Assembly (NCBI GenBank): GCA_022839785.1
Contig: JALHJW010000001.1
Location: forward strand, 1-64,000
DNA from: Desulfovibrio sp.
GTDB taxonomy: Bacteria > Desulfobacterota > Desulfovibrionia > Desulfovibrionales > Desulfovibrionaceae
Direction: 5' to 3'
Length of the DNA stretch: 64,000 nt
In this document: positions 8,585-17,986 of the stretch, piece after piece
Position numbering within the stretch: position 1 is the first letter of the stretch
Layout: every line of letters begins with the position of its first letter
Translations under genes and position numbers: made by a program
Notes under the pieces: generated by a model
Database searches by the model: none
Told to the model about the DNA's origin: nothing
Seen by the model: only the letters and a program-made list of their open reading frames with translations

Positions 8585-10234
8585 TCACGAGGCGGCCGCG
8601 GCGAGCGGGCGCAACCGCCACAGACGGCTCTCCACCTTGGCGCGGAGCAGAAGGGGCTGGACCTCGACGCGCACGCTCCGCCCTCCGCGCAGGACGACCT
8701 GGACGGAGGCGGGCGATTCCCCGGAGGCGGCCAGACGCTCCAACGCGGCCCGCGCGGCGGCGGGATCGGCCGCGGTCGCGGCCAGGCGGCGCAGGAACCC
8801 GGCGGCCGTTTCCGCCTCCCCCTCCGCCAGCCCTGCCATGTTCCGGGCAGCGGCGTTGATCTCGACGGCGGCTCCGCTTCGGTCCTCCACGAGGATGCCG
8901 TCCGCATCGCCGTGCGCCAGAGCCTCCACAAGGCCCTGCAGCACCCGGCTTCTGATCTCGCCGTGGCCGCGACGCAAGGCTCCTGCGCAGATTTCCGCCG
9001 CGGTGCGCAAGAGCCCGATGTCCTCCTCGGACCACATACGGTCGGGCCGCAGGGCCTCGAAGGCGGCGAACCCCATGCGCCCGCCCCCCCGCGTCAGGTT
9101 CACGGCGACGAGCGTGGCCACGCCACGCTCGTCCAGCATGGCGCGTTCCGCTCCGGCTTCGCGCGGCAGGCTCGCGGCATCGCTGACCAAGGCGGTCTCG
9201 AAAATGGACAGACGTTCCGTCAGCCAGCCCAAGGCGTCCGAAGGAATCGCGGCGGGACGGCCCGCGGCGGACGCCACCCCCGACGCGCTCCATTCGAAGG
9301 CGGGACGGACGAGCAGGCCGTCCGGGCTGTACAGCCAGAGCACCGCTCTGTCTGCCTGGACGAACTCGCCGAGCATGCGCAGGCTTTCCTGCACGCCGTG
9401 GTCCAGACGCTCGGGCTCCAGATCGGCGAACAGCGCGGAAATCATGCTCACCAGCCGCTCAGCCTCGATGCGGCGGTGTTGCAGGAACTCCCGTTCGGCC
9501 CGGGCCGTGGTCTCGCGCAGAGCGACCACGTAGGCCGCCTCGCCCTCCCAGGAGACCTCGGCGGCCGTCAGTTCGGCCACGGCGCTTTCCCGATCCGCCC
9601 GCGCCACCTCCATCTGGGCCGGATTGCCCTCGATCACCGGGTAGCCGAAAGGCGTTCCCAGCAGATCATGCCCGGAACGCCCCAAGATGCGCCCGGCCAT
9701 GGGATTGGCGAAGAAGACCGTGCCTTCCTCACCCACGACCAGAAGGCCGTCCGGACTCGTCTCCACCAGCGTGCGATGCCGCCGGAGGTCCGCGGAAAGT
9801 TCGCGGATGCGGGCATCCTGCGTGGCCAGCATACGCTGACGGTCGATGGCGAAACGGATGCTGCGGGCGAGCCCGAAAGGCGTCAGCCGCTCCTTGAGCA
9901 GGTAGTCCTGCGCACCGTCCTGCAGGGCGCGATCGCACATGGCCATATCCTCGCGCTCGGAGATGATGATCACGGGAAGTTGGGGAAAGAGATCGCGCAG
10001 CCGGGACAGGGCCTTGGTCTGGGCATTCATGCTGCGCGCTTCGAGCAGGACCACGTCGCTGCCGCCCTCCCCCTGGAAACGTAGCGCCTCGGACACATCC
10101 TTGGCCACGCGCAGGGAGGACCGGCCCCCGTCCTCCCCGAGCAGGCCGCCGATGCGCTCGACCGTGTCCGGCGCTGCCGGGACCAGCAGGACTGCGTAGG
10201 GGCCGTTGCCCTGATTGCGCTCCATCTTCGCCAT
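8585..10234 (-). CDS. Pseudo-receiver / PAS / GAF / PAS signalling protein
   Basis: Cytoplasmic sensor-like protein of 549 residues with no kinase, GGDEF, EAL or DNA-binding output. Residues about 15-130 have the receiver fold pattern, but the acidic pair is lost (VLLVPAAPD) and the phospho-acceptor position reads LLEARS, Glu in place of Asp. The conserved Lys is kept (DYLLKE). A PAS domain follows (about 160-260), then a GAF domain (about 280-430), then a second PAS-like region. The start chosen (MAKMERNQG) has a weak GAGGCGG upstream. It probably works by protein-protein contact; the partner is unknown. Confidence 0.8.
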   Translation of the reverse strand: MAKMERNQGNGPYAVLLVPAAPDTVERIGGLLGEDGGRSSLRVAKDVSEALRFQGEGGSDVVLLEARSMNAQTKALSRLRDLFPQLPVIIISEREDMAMCDRALQDGAQDYLLKERLTPFGLARSIRFAIDRQRMLATQDARIRELSADLRRHRTLVETSPDGLLVVGEEGTVFFANPMAGRILGRSGHDLLGTPFGYPVIEGNPAQMEVARADRESAVAELTAAEVSWEGEAAYVVALRETTARAEREFLQHRRIEAERLVSMISALFADLEPERLDHGVQESLRMLGEFVQADRAVLWLYSPDGLLVRPAFEWSASGVASAAGRPAAIPSDALGWLTERLSIFETALVSDAASLPREAGAERAMLDERGVATLVAVNLTRGGGRMGFAAFEALRPDRMWSEEDIGLLRTAAEICAGALRRGHGEIRSRVLQGLVEALAHGDADGILVEDRSGAAVEINAAARNMAGLAEGEAETAAGFLRRLAATAADPAAARAALERLAASGESPASVQVVLRGGRSVRVEVQPLLLRAKVESRLWRLRPLAAAAS

Positions 10235-10505
10235 CGCCGCCTCGCCTCGTCGGCCGGTCCTGCCCCGGAATCCCCAGTGGCCACGCCTGCCGGAAAGTCT
10301 TGTCCTGCCTACAACTAATGACAAATCCTCCTGAAAAAGCAAGCACGGCGGAGAGTCCCGCCGCCCGGCCCGCATTTCTCCTCATGTGGGAGGAAAGGTC
10401 CGCCGTCCCGGGGTCTTTGCAAGGCGGTACGAATTAGGATAGGCGAGGAACCCTCGGCCGACGCGCGGCGCATCCGCTGAATCCCGCGCTTTCCAAGGAG
10501 GACGC

Positions 10506-11411
10506 ATGGCCCTGTCCGGATACCTGCGCATCCTGTGCGCCGCCTGCCTCTGGGGGCTCATCGGTCCGGTGTCCAAACTCGCCCTGGCCGAAGGCATGCC
10601 GCCCCTGGAAGTCGCCTTCTGGCGCGTCTTCTCGGGCTGGACCTTCTTCGCGGCCCAGGCCGCGCTCACGCGCAGGACGCGGGTCGCGCGGCGCGACCTG
10701 CCGTTCATCGCTGCCTTCGGCCTGTGCGGCATCGCCGGCCTCTTCGGCTCATACGTCCTGGCCGTGCAGGCGGGCGGCGCGGCCCTGGCCTCGGTGCTGC
10801 TGTATACGGCCCCGGCCTGGGTGGCGATCATGTCGCGTCTGCTTTTCGGCGAGGCCATGACCGGACAGAAGCTCCTGGCCCTGGTCCTGACCATGGGCGG
10901 CGTCACCCTGGTCTGCATGGGGCCGGGGGAATCGTTGGGTGGGACGGACGGCGTAGGCCCTTCGGCCATCCTCTTCGGCCTGGCCTCCGGCCTCACCTAC
11001 GCGCTCTACTACATCTTTGGAAAATTCTACCAGGGCCGCTACACCACCCCCACCCTGTTCCTCTGGGCCATGCCCGTGGGCGCCCTGGCCCTGCTCCCGG
11101 CCGTGACCTTCCGCGTCTGGCCCGCGCACGTCTGGCTGGCCGTCGCGGCCCTGGGCTTTTGCTCGACCTGGCTGGCCTACTCGGTGTACTATTCGGGCCT
11201 GAAACGGCTGGAAGCCACGCGCGCCGCCGTGGTCGCCACCATGGAGCCGGTCGTGGCCGCGTTCCTCGCCTGGCTGATGTGGGACGAACGCTTCGGACCG
11301 CTCGGCTATGCCGGCAGCGCCGCCATCCTGGCCGGGGTGCTGGTAACCATGCGCCCGGCCCGCACCTCGCCCACCGCAGCGCAGGAGACCGCCGACGCCC
11401 ATGCCTCCTGA
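10506..11411 (+). CDS. EamA/DMT family transporter
   Basis: Inner-membrane metabolite exporter of the drug/metabolite superfamily, 301 residues with about ten membrane segments in two EamA halves (about 8-140 and 155-285). The start LRILCAACLWGLIGPVSK and the second-half LEATRAAVVATMEPVVAA are typical of the family. Substrate is not deducible. AAGGAGGACGC precedes the ATG. The 3' end overlaps the AddA-like gene by 11 nt, so the two may be co-transcribed without a functional link. Confidence 0.9.
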   Translation: MALSGYLRILCAACLWGLIGPVSKLALAEGMPPLEVAFWRVFSGWTFFAAQAALTRRTRVARRDLPFIAAFGLCGIAGLFGSYVLAVQAGGAALASVLLYTAPAWVAIMSRLLFGEAMTGQKLLALVLTMGGVTLVCMGPGESLGGTDGVGPSAILFGLASGLTYALYYIFGKFYQGRYTTPTLFLWAMPVGALALLPAVTFRVWPAHVWLAVAALGFCSTWLAYSVYYSGLKRLEATRAAVVATMEPVVAAFLAWLMWDERFGPLGYAGSAAILAGVLVTMRPARTSPTAAQETADAHAS

Positions 11412-14400
11412 CAACGCCCCGCTGCTCGGAGCCCGGTTGATCCGCATCCGGGCCTCGGCAGGGTCGGGCAAGACGCACTCCCTCACCGCCCGCTTCCTCG
11501 GCCTGCTGGCCGAGGCCGAAGAGGACGAACGTCCCTTCGCCTGCGCCGGAAGCGCGGGCGCGCGGCACGCCTGGCCCGAGATCATGGCCGTGACCTTCAC
11601 CAACAAGGCCGCCGCGGAGATGAAGGAGCGCATCGTGCGCGAACTCAAGCGCCGCGCCCTGGGGGACTTCGCGGGCGCGGCCGGGGACGAATGGTCGCGG
11701 GAGCGCGCCGCCGAGGTCCTGGAACGCATCCTACGGCGTTACCAGTCGTTGGGCGTGCGCACCATCGACAGCCTGGTCTGCCTGCTGGCCCGCCTCTTCG
11801 CCATGCGCCTGGGGCTCTCCCCGGACTTCGGCGTGACCTTCGACATGGCCGAGCTTTTCGACCCCGCCCTGGAGGACTACCTTGCGCGCTGCGAGGCCGA
11901 GGCGGCGGCCGGGGACGAGGGCGCGGCGGCGCTCTTCGTCACCGCGGCGGACACCCTGCTCACGCACATGCGCCGTACGGGCTTCGACCTGCGGGCCGCC
12001 CTGGTGGCCCAGATGCGCGACATGGCGGGCCTTTTCCGCTTCCAGCGGCCCGACGTGGAATACGGCCAGGAGGCCCTGGCCGAACTCCTGCGCCCTGCCC
12101 TCGCGGCCTTTCAGCAGGCCCTGGACGGCCTTGAGGGTGGTCTGACGAAAGGAAAGCTCAATCCCCACGCCAACTTCAGGAAGCTGCTCGACCGCTGCCG
12201 GAACCTGTCGCTGTTCGAGGCCCTGCCCGACTCCGCCTATTTCGCCAAGGCCGCGCTCCAGGAGTGCGTCGATGCGGCCAGCAAGCCGAAGGTGGGCCTC
12301 GCGCACGAGGACCTCTTCCTGCGCTTCCTGGAGGCGGCCGACGCCTTTCGCCGCGACCGGGCCGTGCTCGCCGGGGCGTATGCCCTGGCCCCGTCCGTGG
12401 CCCTGGCCGCGCGTCTGGCCGAGGATCTGGCCGAAAGCGCGGCACGGCAGCAGAGCCTGCCCCTGCCCACGCTCTACGACCTGGCCTCCGGCCTCCTGGG
12501 CGGCGACGGCGCGGTGGGCGGGGCCTGGTGCCGCCTGGGCGCGCGCCTGCAGCACCTGTGCGTGGACGAGTTCCAGGACACCGGCGGGGAGCAGTGGGAG
12601 GCCCTGCGCCCCCTGGCCGAAGAGGCCCTGTCCAAGGGCGGCAGCCTCTACTGTGTGGGCGACGCCAAGCAGGCCATCTATGGCTGGCGCGGCGGACGGG
12701 CCGAACTCTTCGAGGAGATCGGCCGGGACGGCCTGGCCCGGCTGGCCGAACTGCACGACGCGGGGCTTGCCTACAACTGGCGCAGCTGCGAGGCCGTGGT
12801 CGGCTTCAACAACGACTTCTTCGCCGCGCTGGGCGAGCCGGGGCTGAGCACGGACCTTGCGGACGCGGTCTTCAGGCATGCCCCGGCGGAGGTGCGCCAG
12901 GACCTCGCCGCGTCCATCGCCCGGACCTTCGCGGACAGCCGCCAGTCCTTGCCCCCGGGACGGGACGCCCCGGGCGGCTACGTGCGCCTCGCGCGCCTCC
13001 ACCCCTCGTCCGACGACGAGTCCTCCCTGCGCGAGGCGGTCTGCGGCCTCGTGGTCCAGGTGGCGGCACGGCGCGGCGCAGGCGCCACGGCCGTGCTGGT
13101 GCGCACCAACGAACAGGCCGGAGAAGTCAGCGAATGGCTCATGGCGCGGGGCCTCAGCGTGGTCACGGAAGGCAGCCTGCACCTGGGCCGCCACCCGGCC
13201 GTGCGCTTTTTGCTCGCCTTTCTGGCCTTCCTCGACTACCCGCCGGACGACGTCGCCTTCGCCGCCGTGCTCACGGCCCCGGCCTTTCTGGCCGAAAGCG
13301 GCCTTGCCGCGCCCCGCATCGACGCCTTCCTGGCCGAACGCGGCAAGGGACCGCTCTACGTGCGCTTCCGCAGCGCCTTCGCGGACGTCTGGACGCGGCT
13401 CGTCAACCCCTTCTTCCGCTCCGCCGGGCTGGTGCGGCCCTACGACACGGCCTTCGAGCTGGCCCGCGCCTTCCGGCTGACCGAGCGCGACCCGGGCGAC
13501 GAGCTGTTCATCCGCCGCTTCTGGGAGATCGTCCACCTGGCCGAGGAGGCGGGCGCGGGGTCGCTCCCCGCCTTCCTCGAATTCTGGGCCGAGAAGGGCG
13601 TGCAGGAAAAGGTCCCCCTGCCGAGCAACGTGGACGCCGTCCGGGTCATGACCATGCACAAGGCCAAGGGCCTGCAGTTCCCGGTGGTGGTGGTCCCCTT
13701 CCACGACTGGACCCTGAATTCCCCGGACCAGGACTACGGATTCGTCGAGATCAAGGGCGCGCGCGTCGTCGCCCCCATCCGTTCCAAGGACGTGGGCGAA
13801 CCCTATTGGCAGGTCATGACGCGCATGGCCCGCGAACACCTGAACCTGCTGTACGTGGCCTGGACCCGCGCCGAGCAAGAACTCTACGGTTTCCTCCCGG
13901 CCGAACGGCCGCGCGGCCCGTCCGCCGTGCTCACGGCCGTGGAGATGATCCTGGGCGAGATCGCTCCCGGCGCGGCGGCGGAGCGCGGCGTCCCTCCGGC
14001 CCCGGGCCCCGGCTTCGCCCCCCCGGCGCCGCCCGAACAACGTCTTCTGCCCCCGGGCGACGAGCCGCCCGGAATCATGGCCTGGCTGCCGCGCCTGCGC
14101 GTCTACCGCCATGCCGTGCAGGAGCCCGCGGACCGGCTGGCCGCCTTGCGCGGCGAGGTCGCCCACCGCGCCATGGAGCTGCTCCGGCCCGTTTCTCCGG
14201 CGCAGCGGCAGGCCACGGCCGCGGCCCGGGCCGCCCTGGCGGAGTTTCCCGAGGCGTACGCCCTGGGGCAGGACACGACCGAAGACATCGCCGCCATGGC
14301 CGCCTGGATCCTCTCCCTGCCCGAACTCTCCGAAGCCCTGGCCCACGGCCGCCGCGAGGCCGTCATGCTCGACGCCGCGGGCCGCGTCCACCGCGCCGAC

Positions 14401-14610
14401 CTCCTGTTCCTGAGCGATGCCGAGGCCCTGGTGGTGGAATACAAGACCGGCGAGGAGACGGAGGAGCACGCGGCCCAGGTCCGGCGCTACCTCGGCCTGC
14501 TCGCGGCCATGCCCGGCGCGCGGCGGACCCTCAAAGGCCTGCTGGTCTATCTCGACGCGCGGCGGCTGGTCCGGATCGCGCCTCCCCAGGCCGAGGGAAG
14601 GACAGAATGA
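11401..14610 (+). CDS. addA: AddA-like UvrD-family helicase/exonuclease
   Basis: Helicase-nuclease subunit for processing double-strand breaks before recombination, 1069 residues. All SF1 helicase motifs are visible: ASAGSGKT (18-25), TFTNKAAAEMK, DEFQDT (near 388), GDAKQAIYGWRGG, YNWRS, VMTMHKAKGLQFPVV and NLLYVAWTRAEQEL. The C-terminal PD-(D/E)XK nuclease shows HRADLLFLSD and VVEYKTGEE. The pairing with the next gene (ATGA overlap) and the C-terminal nuclease indicate an AddAB-type enzyme rather than UvrD or Rep. RecB is the alternative, but there is no recC or recD beside it. Confidence 0.88.
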   Translation: MPPDNAPLLGARLIRIRASAGSGKTHSLTARFLGLLAEAEEDERPFACAGSAGARHAWPEIMAVTFTNKAAAEMKERIVRELKRRALGDFAGAAGDEWSRERAAEVLERILRRYQSLGVRTIDSLVCLLARLFAMRLGLSPDFGVTFDMAELFDPALEDYLARCEAEAAAGDEGAAALFVTAADTLLTHMRRTGFDLRAALVAQMRDMAGLFRFQRPDVEYGQEALAELLRPALAAFQQALDGLEGGLTKGKLNPHANFRKLLDRCRNLSLFEALPDSAYFAKAALQECVDAASKPKVGLAHEDLFLRFLEAADAFRRDRAVLAGAYALAPSVALAARLAEDLAESAARQQSLPLPTLYDLASGLLGGDGAVGGAWCRLGARLQHLCVDEFQDTGGEQWEALRPLAEEALSKGGSLYCVGDAKQAIYGWRGGRAELFEEIGRDGLARLAELHDAGLAYNWRSCEAVVGFNNDFFAALGEPGLSTDLADAVFRHAPAEVRQDLAASIARTFADSRQSLPPGRDAPGGYVRLARLHPSSDDESSLREAVCGLVVQVAARRGAGATAVLVRTNEQAGEVSEWLMARGLSVVTEGSLHLGRHPAVRFLLAFLAFLDYPPDDVAFAAVLTAPAFLAESGLAAPRIDAFLAERGKGPLYVRFRSAFADVWTRLVNPFFRSAGLVRPYDTAFELARAFRLTERDPGDELFIRRFWEIVHLAEEAGAGSLPAFLEFWAEKGVQEKVPLPSNVDAVRVMTMHKAKGLQFPVVVVPFHDWTLNSPDQDYGFVEIKGARVVAPIRSKDVGEPYWQVMTRMAREHLNLLYVAWTRAEQELYGFLPAERPRGPSAVLTAVEMILGEIAPGAAAERGVPPAPGPGFAPPAPPEQRLLPPGDEPPGIMAWLPRLRVYRHAVQEPADRLAALRGEVAHRAMELLRPVSPAQRQATAAARAALAEFPEAYALGQDTTEDIAAMAAWILSLPELSEALAHGRREAVMLDAAGRVHRADLLFLSDAEALVVEYKTGEETEEHAAQVRRYLGLLAAMPGARRTLKGLLVYLDARRLVRIAPPQAEGRTE

Positions 14611-17519
14611 CGCCGCGCGCCCCCATCCGCATCATCCCCTGGCAGAGGGACTTCACCGCGGCCCTGGCGGAGATTCTGGCGCAGGAGCACGCGGACGCCC
14701 TGGACCGCTGCCGCATCGTCTTTCCCCACCACCGTCCGGCCCGCTACCTCATGGCCCGGCTGGCCGCGCATCCCGGCATCGCCAAGCCCCTCCTGGCGCC
14801 GCGCTGCCAGACTTTCGGCGAACTGGTCCACGAATTACGGCAGCGGCTCTGCCCGGCCCCGCTGGCCCAGGCCGGGACGCTCGACCGCGCCGCCCTGCTG
14901 CACGAAACCGTGAGCGGCCTGCGCGCCCGCGATCCCGACCTGCTGTTGGGCCTGCGGCTCAAAACCGAACGCTTTCTGCCCTGGGGCATCCGGCTGGCCG
15001 CGCTCTACGACGAATGCATGCGCCACGGCCTGCCGCCGCGCGGCCTCGCCCTGGACGAGGAGGAGGCCCTGCCCGAGGCCCGCGCCCTGCTCGCCCACCT
15101 CGAAACCATCTATGCGGTCTACCTCGCGGCCCTTGAGCGCGAAGGCCTGACCACCGAGGGCAACGACTGCCGCCTGGTGCTGGAACGTCTGGAAGACGTC
15201 CCGGCGCTCCTTGGCGGGGAACGCGTCCTGCTGGCCGGGTTCTACGCCCTGTCCGGGGCGGAGGAGGCCCTGTTCCGCGTCCTGTGGGAAGCGGGCGCGG
15301 CCGAGGTGCTCTGGCATTCCGACCCGGATCTGGCCGCGGGAACAGGCCACTGGGCCGCGGAGGAGCATCGCGCCTGGGCCGTGCGCTGGGGCGCGCAGCT
15401 TCGCGCCGCGTCGCCGCCCCCGCTGGCGAACGTCGCCACGGCCGCGCCCCGCCTGCGGTTCGTGGAGGCCTACGACCGCCATTCCGAGTTGCTGGCCCTG
15501 TCCCGCGAACTGGCGAATCTTCCGGACGAGACGGGCGCGGCCGTTGTCCTGCCGGACGAGGCGCTGCTGCCGCCGGTGCTGCACCATCTCCCCGCGCGGG
15601 AATGCAACATCTCCATGGGCTACCCCCTGGACCGGGCCAGCCTCGCCCAGCTCACGGAGTGCGTGCTGGCCCTGGCCGAGAACACGGACGGCGGGCGCTG
15701 CCGCAGCCGCGACCTTTCCGCCCTCATCCGCCATCCCTACCTCAAGATGCTGGTCCTGCCCGGCACGGAGGAACGTCCCCTGCGCGCCGTTTTCCGGCAA
15801 TGGGAACAGGCCCTGCGCGCTTCGGGCGGCCGCGTGGAGCCGCACGGTTTCGTTCCGGACTACGCGGGTCTCGACCTCGCGGGGCAGGCGCACGAGGCCG
15901 AGACCCTGCGCCGCGCCGTGCTCGTCCGCTGCATCGACGCCTTCGCCGCGACCGCAACCCTGGCCGGACTGGCCGAGGCCCTGCGCGGCTTGATCAGGCT
16001 GCTCACGGAACACGGCGGCTCCCTGTGGCGCGACCACCTGCTCGACGCCGAGTGCCTCTGCCGCCTGCGCGACGCCGTCCTGCCCGCCCTGGCCTGTTCG
16101 CGCCTGGCGCACGTTCCCCTGTCCCGCACGGTCCTGCACGCCGTGCTGCGCGAACTGCTGCGCCTGGAGCGCGTGCCCTTCGAGCCCGACCCCATCACCG
16201 GATTGCAGGTCGTGGGCATGCTGGAGACCCGCCTGCTGCGCTTCGCCCGCGTCTATCTGCTGGAGGCCATCGAGGAGCGCCTGCCCGGCGGCGCGGGACA
16301 CGATCCCCTGCTGCCCGACAGCCTGCGCGGCCGCCTCGGGCTGCCCGGCGCGGCGGCCCGAGACGGCGTGGCCGCGCACACCTTCTTCCGGCTCCTGGCG
16401 GGCGCGGACGAGGCCGTGCTCTTCTACCGCCAGGGCGACGCGCCGGGGTTGCTCGACGCCACGCCCGTGCGCAGCCGGTTCGTGGAGATGCTGCTGTGGG
16501 AGGAGGAAAAGCGCCGGGGCAGGCTCATCGCCCCGGGCGACCCGCCGGTGGAGCGCGTGGTCCTGCCCCTGACCCCGCTGCGCGCCCAGGCCCCGGCCGT
16601 GGAGAAGAGCGAGGCCGTGCGCCGGGCCCTGCTCGGCCGCCTGCAGGCCCACGGCCTTTCCCCCTCCTCGCTGGACACCTACCTGAAGTGTCCCAAGGCC
16701 TTCTTCCTGCGGCAGGTCTGCGGGCTGCGGCCGCCCGAGGAGGTCGGGGAGGCGGGCGACCCGGCGGCTCTCGGCACCCTGATCCACGGCCTGCTCAAGG
16801 ACTTCCTCGCCCCGCACCTGGGCCGGGAGACGGACATCCCGGCCCTTCCGGCCCAGGAGCTGGCCGACCGCTTCAGCCTGGCCCTGCGCACCGAACCCTT
16901 CTTCGCGGCCATGCCCTTCGACGCGCGCACCATCCTCGAACGCACCGGCCGTGAGCGGCTGCGCCGCTTCCTGGCCAACCAGCCGCGCAGCACGGTCCTG
17001 GCCCTGGAGCAGCTCGTGGAAACCAGCCTGCCCTTCCTAGACGGCGCGGTGCGCGTCCACGGCTACGTGGACCGCATCGATCTGCGCGGCACGGAGCGCA
17101 TGGTCATTGACTACAAGACGGGACGCGTTCAGAAAGCGAAAAGCGGGCTGTGGAGCGATACCGGGCTGTGGCAGTCCCTGGAGGCGTGGCGGCCGGACGC
17201 GGGTCCCGAGGCCGACCCCCTTCCCCGCCTGGCCGAACTGGCGGGCTCGACCCAGATGCCCCTGTACATGTTCCTGTGCGGCGACAGGGAGACCCCGCCG
17301 CCCGCCGCCGCGGCCTGGGTGGAACTGGCCGCGGACGGCAAGGAGATTCCCTACTTTCCGGGACGCATGGGTGAGACGGAACGGCGGAAGTTCGTGACCG
17401 ACCTGACGCCCCGGCTGCTGGCCTTCCTGCTGCGCCACATGGCCACGGCCCCGTCCTTCATGCCCGCGCCCGGCGAGCGCTGCCGCTGGTGCGACGTGCG
17501 CGGCCCCTGCGGGGCCTGA
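14607..17519 (+). CDS. addB: AddB-like PD-(D/E)XK nuclease with Fe-S cysteines
   Basis: Partner of the preceding helicase, 970 residues. The N-terminal half is an inactivated helicase fold, as in AddB-type proteins, with no clear Walker A. The C-terminal nuclease reads GYVDRIDL and MVIDYKTGR. Four cysteines in the AddB Fe-S arrangement are present: one in TYLKCPKAF ahead of the nuclease, and three in ERCRWCDVRGPC at the very end (C-x2-C-x5-C). The ATG overlaps the stop of the helicase gene (ATGA), which implies coupled translation. The upstream in-frame extension is only an open frame inside addA. Confidence 0.85.
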   Translation: MTPRAPIRIIPWQRDFTAALAEILAQEHADALDRCRIVFPHHRPARYLMARLAAHPGIAKPLLAPRCQTFGELVHELRQRLCPAPLAQAGTLDRAALLHETVSGLRARDPDLLLGLRLKTERFLPWGIRLAALYDECMRHGLPPRGLALDEEEALPEARALLAHLETIYAVYLAALEREGLTTEGNDCRLVLERLEDVPALLGGERVLLAGFYALSGAEEALFRVLWEAGAAEVLWHSDPDLAAGTGHWAAEEHRAWAVRWGAQLRAASPPPLANVATAAPRLRFVEAYDRHSELLALSRELANLPDETGAAVVLPDEALLPPVLHHLPARECNISMGYPLDRASLAQLTECVLALAENTDGGRCRSRDLSALIRHPYLKMLVLPGTEERPLRAVFRQWEQALRASGGRVEPHGFVPDYAGLDLAGQAHEAETLRRAVLVRCIDAFAATATLAGLAEALRGLIRLLTEHGGSLWRDHLLDAECLCRLRDAVLPALACSRLAHVPLSRTVLHAVLRELLRLERVPFEPDPITGLQVVGMLETRLLRFARVYLLEAIEERLPGGAGHDPLLPDSLRGRLGLPGAAARDGVAAHTFFRLLAGADEAVLFYRQGDAPGLLDATPVRSRFVEMLLWEEEKRRGRLIAPGDPPVERVVLPLTPLRAQAPAVEKSEAVRRALLGRLQAHGLSPSSLDTYLKCPKAFFLRQVCGLRPPEEVGEAGDPAALGTLIHGLLKDFLAPHLGRETDIPALPAQELADRFSLALRTEPFFAAMPFDARTILERTGRERLRRFLANQPRSTVLALEQLVETSLPFLDGAVRVHGYVDRIDLRGTERMVIDYKTGRVQKAKSGLWSDTGLWQSLEAWRPDAGPEADPLPRLAELAGSTQMPLYMFLCGDRETPPPAAAAWVELAADGKEIPYFPGRMGETERRKFVTDLTPRLLAFLLRHMATAPSFMPAPGERCRWCDVRGPCGA

Positions 17520-17540
17520 ACCGATACGCGAGGAGGCGTC

Positions 17541-17984
17541 ATGCTGGTATCCGAAGGGAAGATGGGCCGGATATTCGTCATCCGTCTGGAGGACGGCGAG
17601 CGGCTGCCCGACGCCCTAGAGGCGTTCGCGGCCGAGAAGGGTCTGGCCGCCGGCCTGTGCGTGCTGCTCGGCGGGGCCGGAGACGGCAACATCGTGGCCG
17701 GGCCGGTGGACGGCGAAGCGCGCAAGATCATCCCCATCGTCCTCGCCCTGGGCGAAGCGCACGAGCTGGCCGCCGTGGGCACCCTCTTCCCCGACGCCGA
17801 GGGCGCGCCCCGGCTGCACATGCACGGGGCCTTCGGACGCGGCAACACGGCCCGCGTGGGCTGCGTGCGGCGGGGCGTGGACATCTGGCGGCTGGCCGAG
17901 TGCGTGGTCATCGAAATCCTGGACGCGGACATGGTGCGCAAGGTCGATCCGGCTTTCGGCTTCGAGATCCTGACCAAGGCGTAG
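17541..17984 (+). CDS. PPC (DUF296) domain protein
   Basis: Single-domain protein of 147 residues of the plant-and-prokaryote-conserved family. Typical features are MGRIFVIRLEDGE at the start, the glycine-rich LLGGAGDGN, and the histidine motif PRLHMHGAFGRGN, which in relatives forms a metal site. Some prokaryotic members are DNA-binding-like but most lack a known role. GAGGAGG lies 5 nt upstream of the ATG. It is followed after 2 nt by the LhgO-like gene, suggesting one transcript. Confidence 0.85.
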   Translation: MLVSEGKMGRIFVIRLEDGERLPDALEAFAAEKGLAAGLCVLLGGAGDGNIVAGPVDGEARKIIPIVLALGEAHELAAVGTLFPDAEGAPRLHMHGAFGRGNTARVGCVRRGVDIWRLAECVVIEILDADMVRKVDPAFGFEILTKA

Positions 17985-17986
17985 GC

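Noticed and set aside
12264..14606. Long N-terminal extension of the AddB-like protein
   Set aside because: It is an out-of-frame reading of addA; the ATGA overlap at 14607 gives the natural start.
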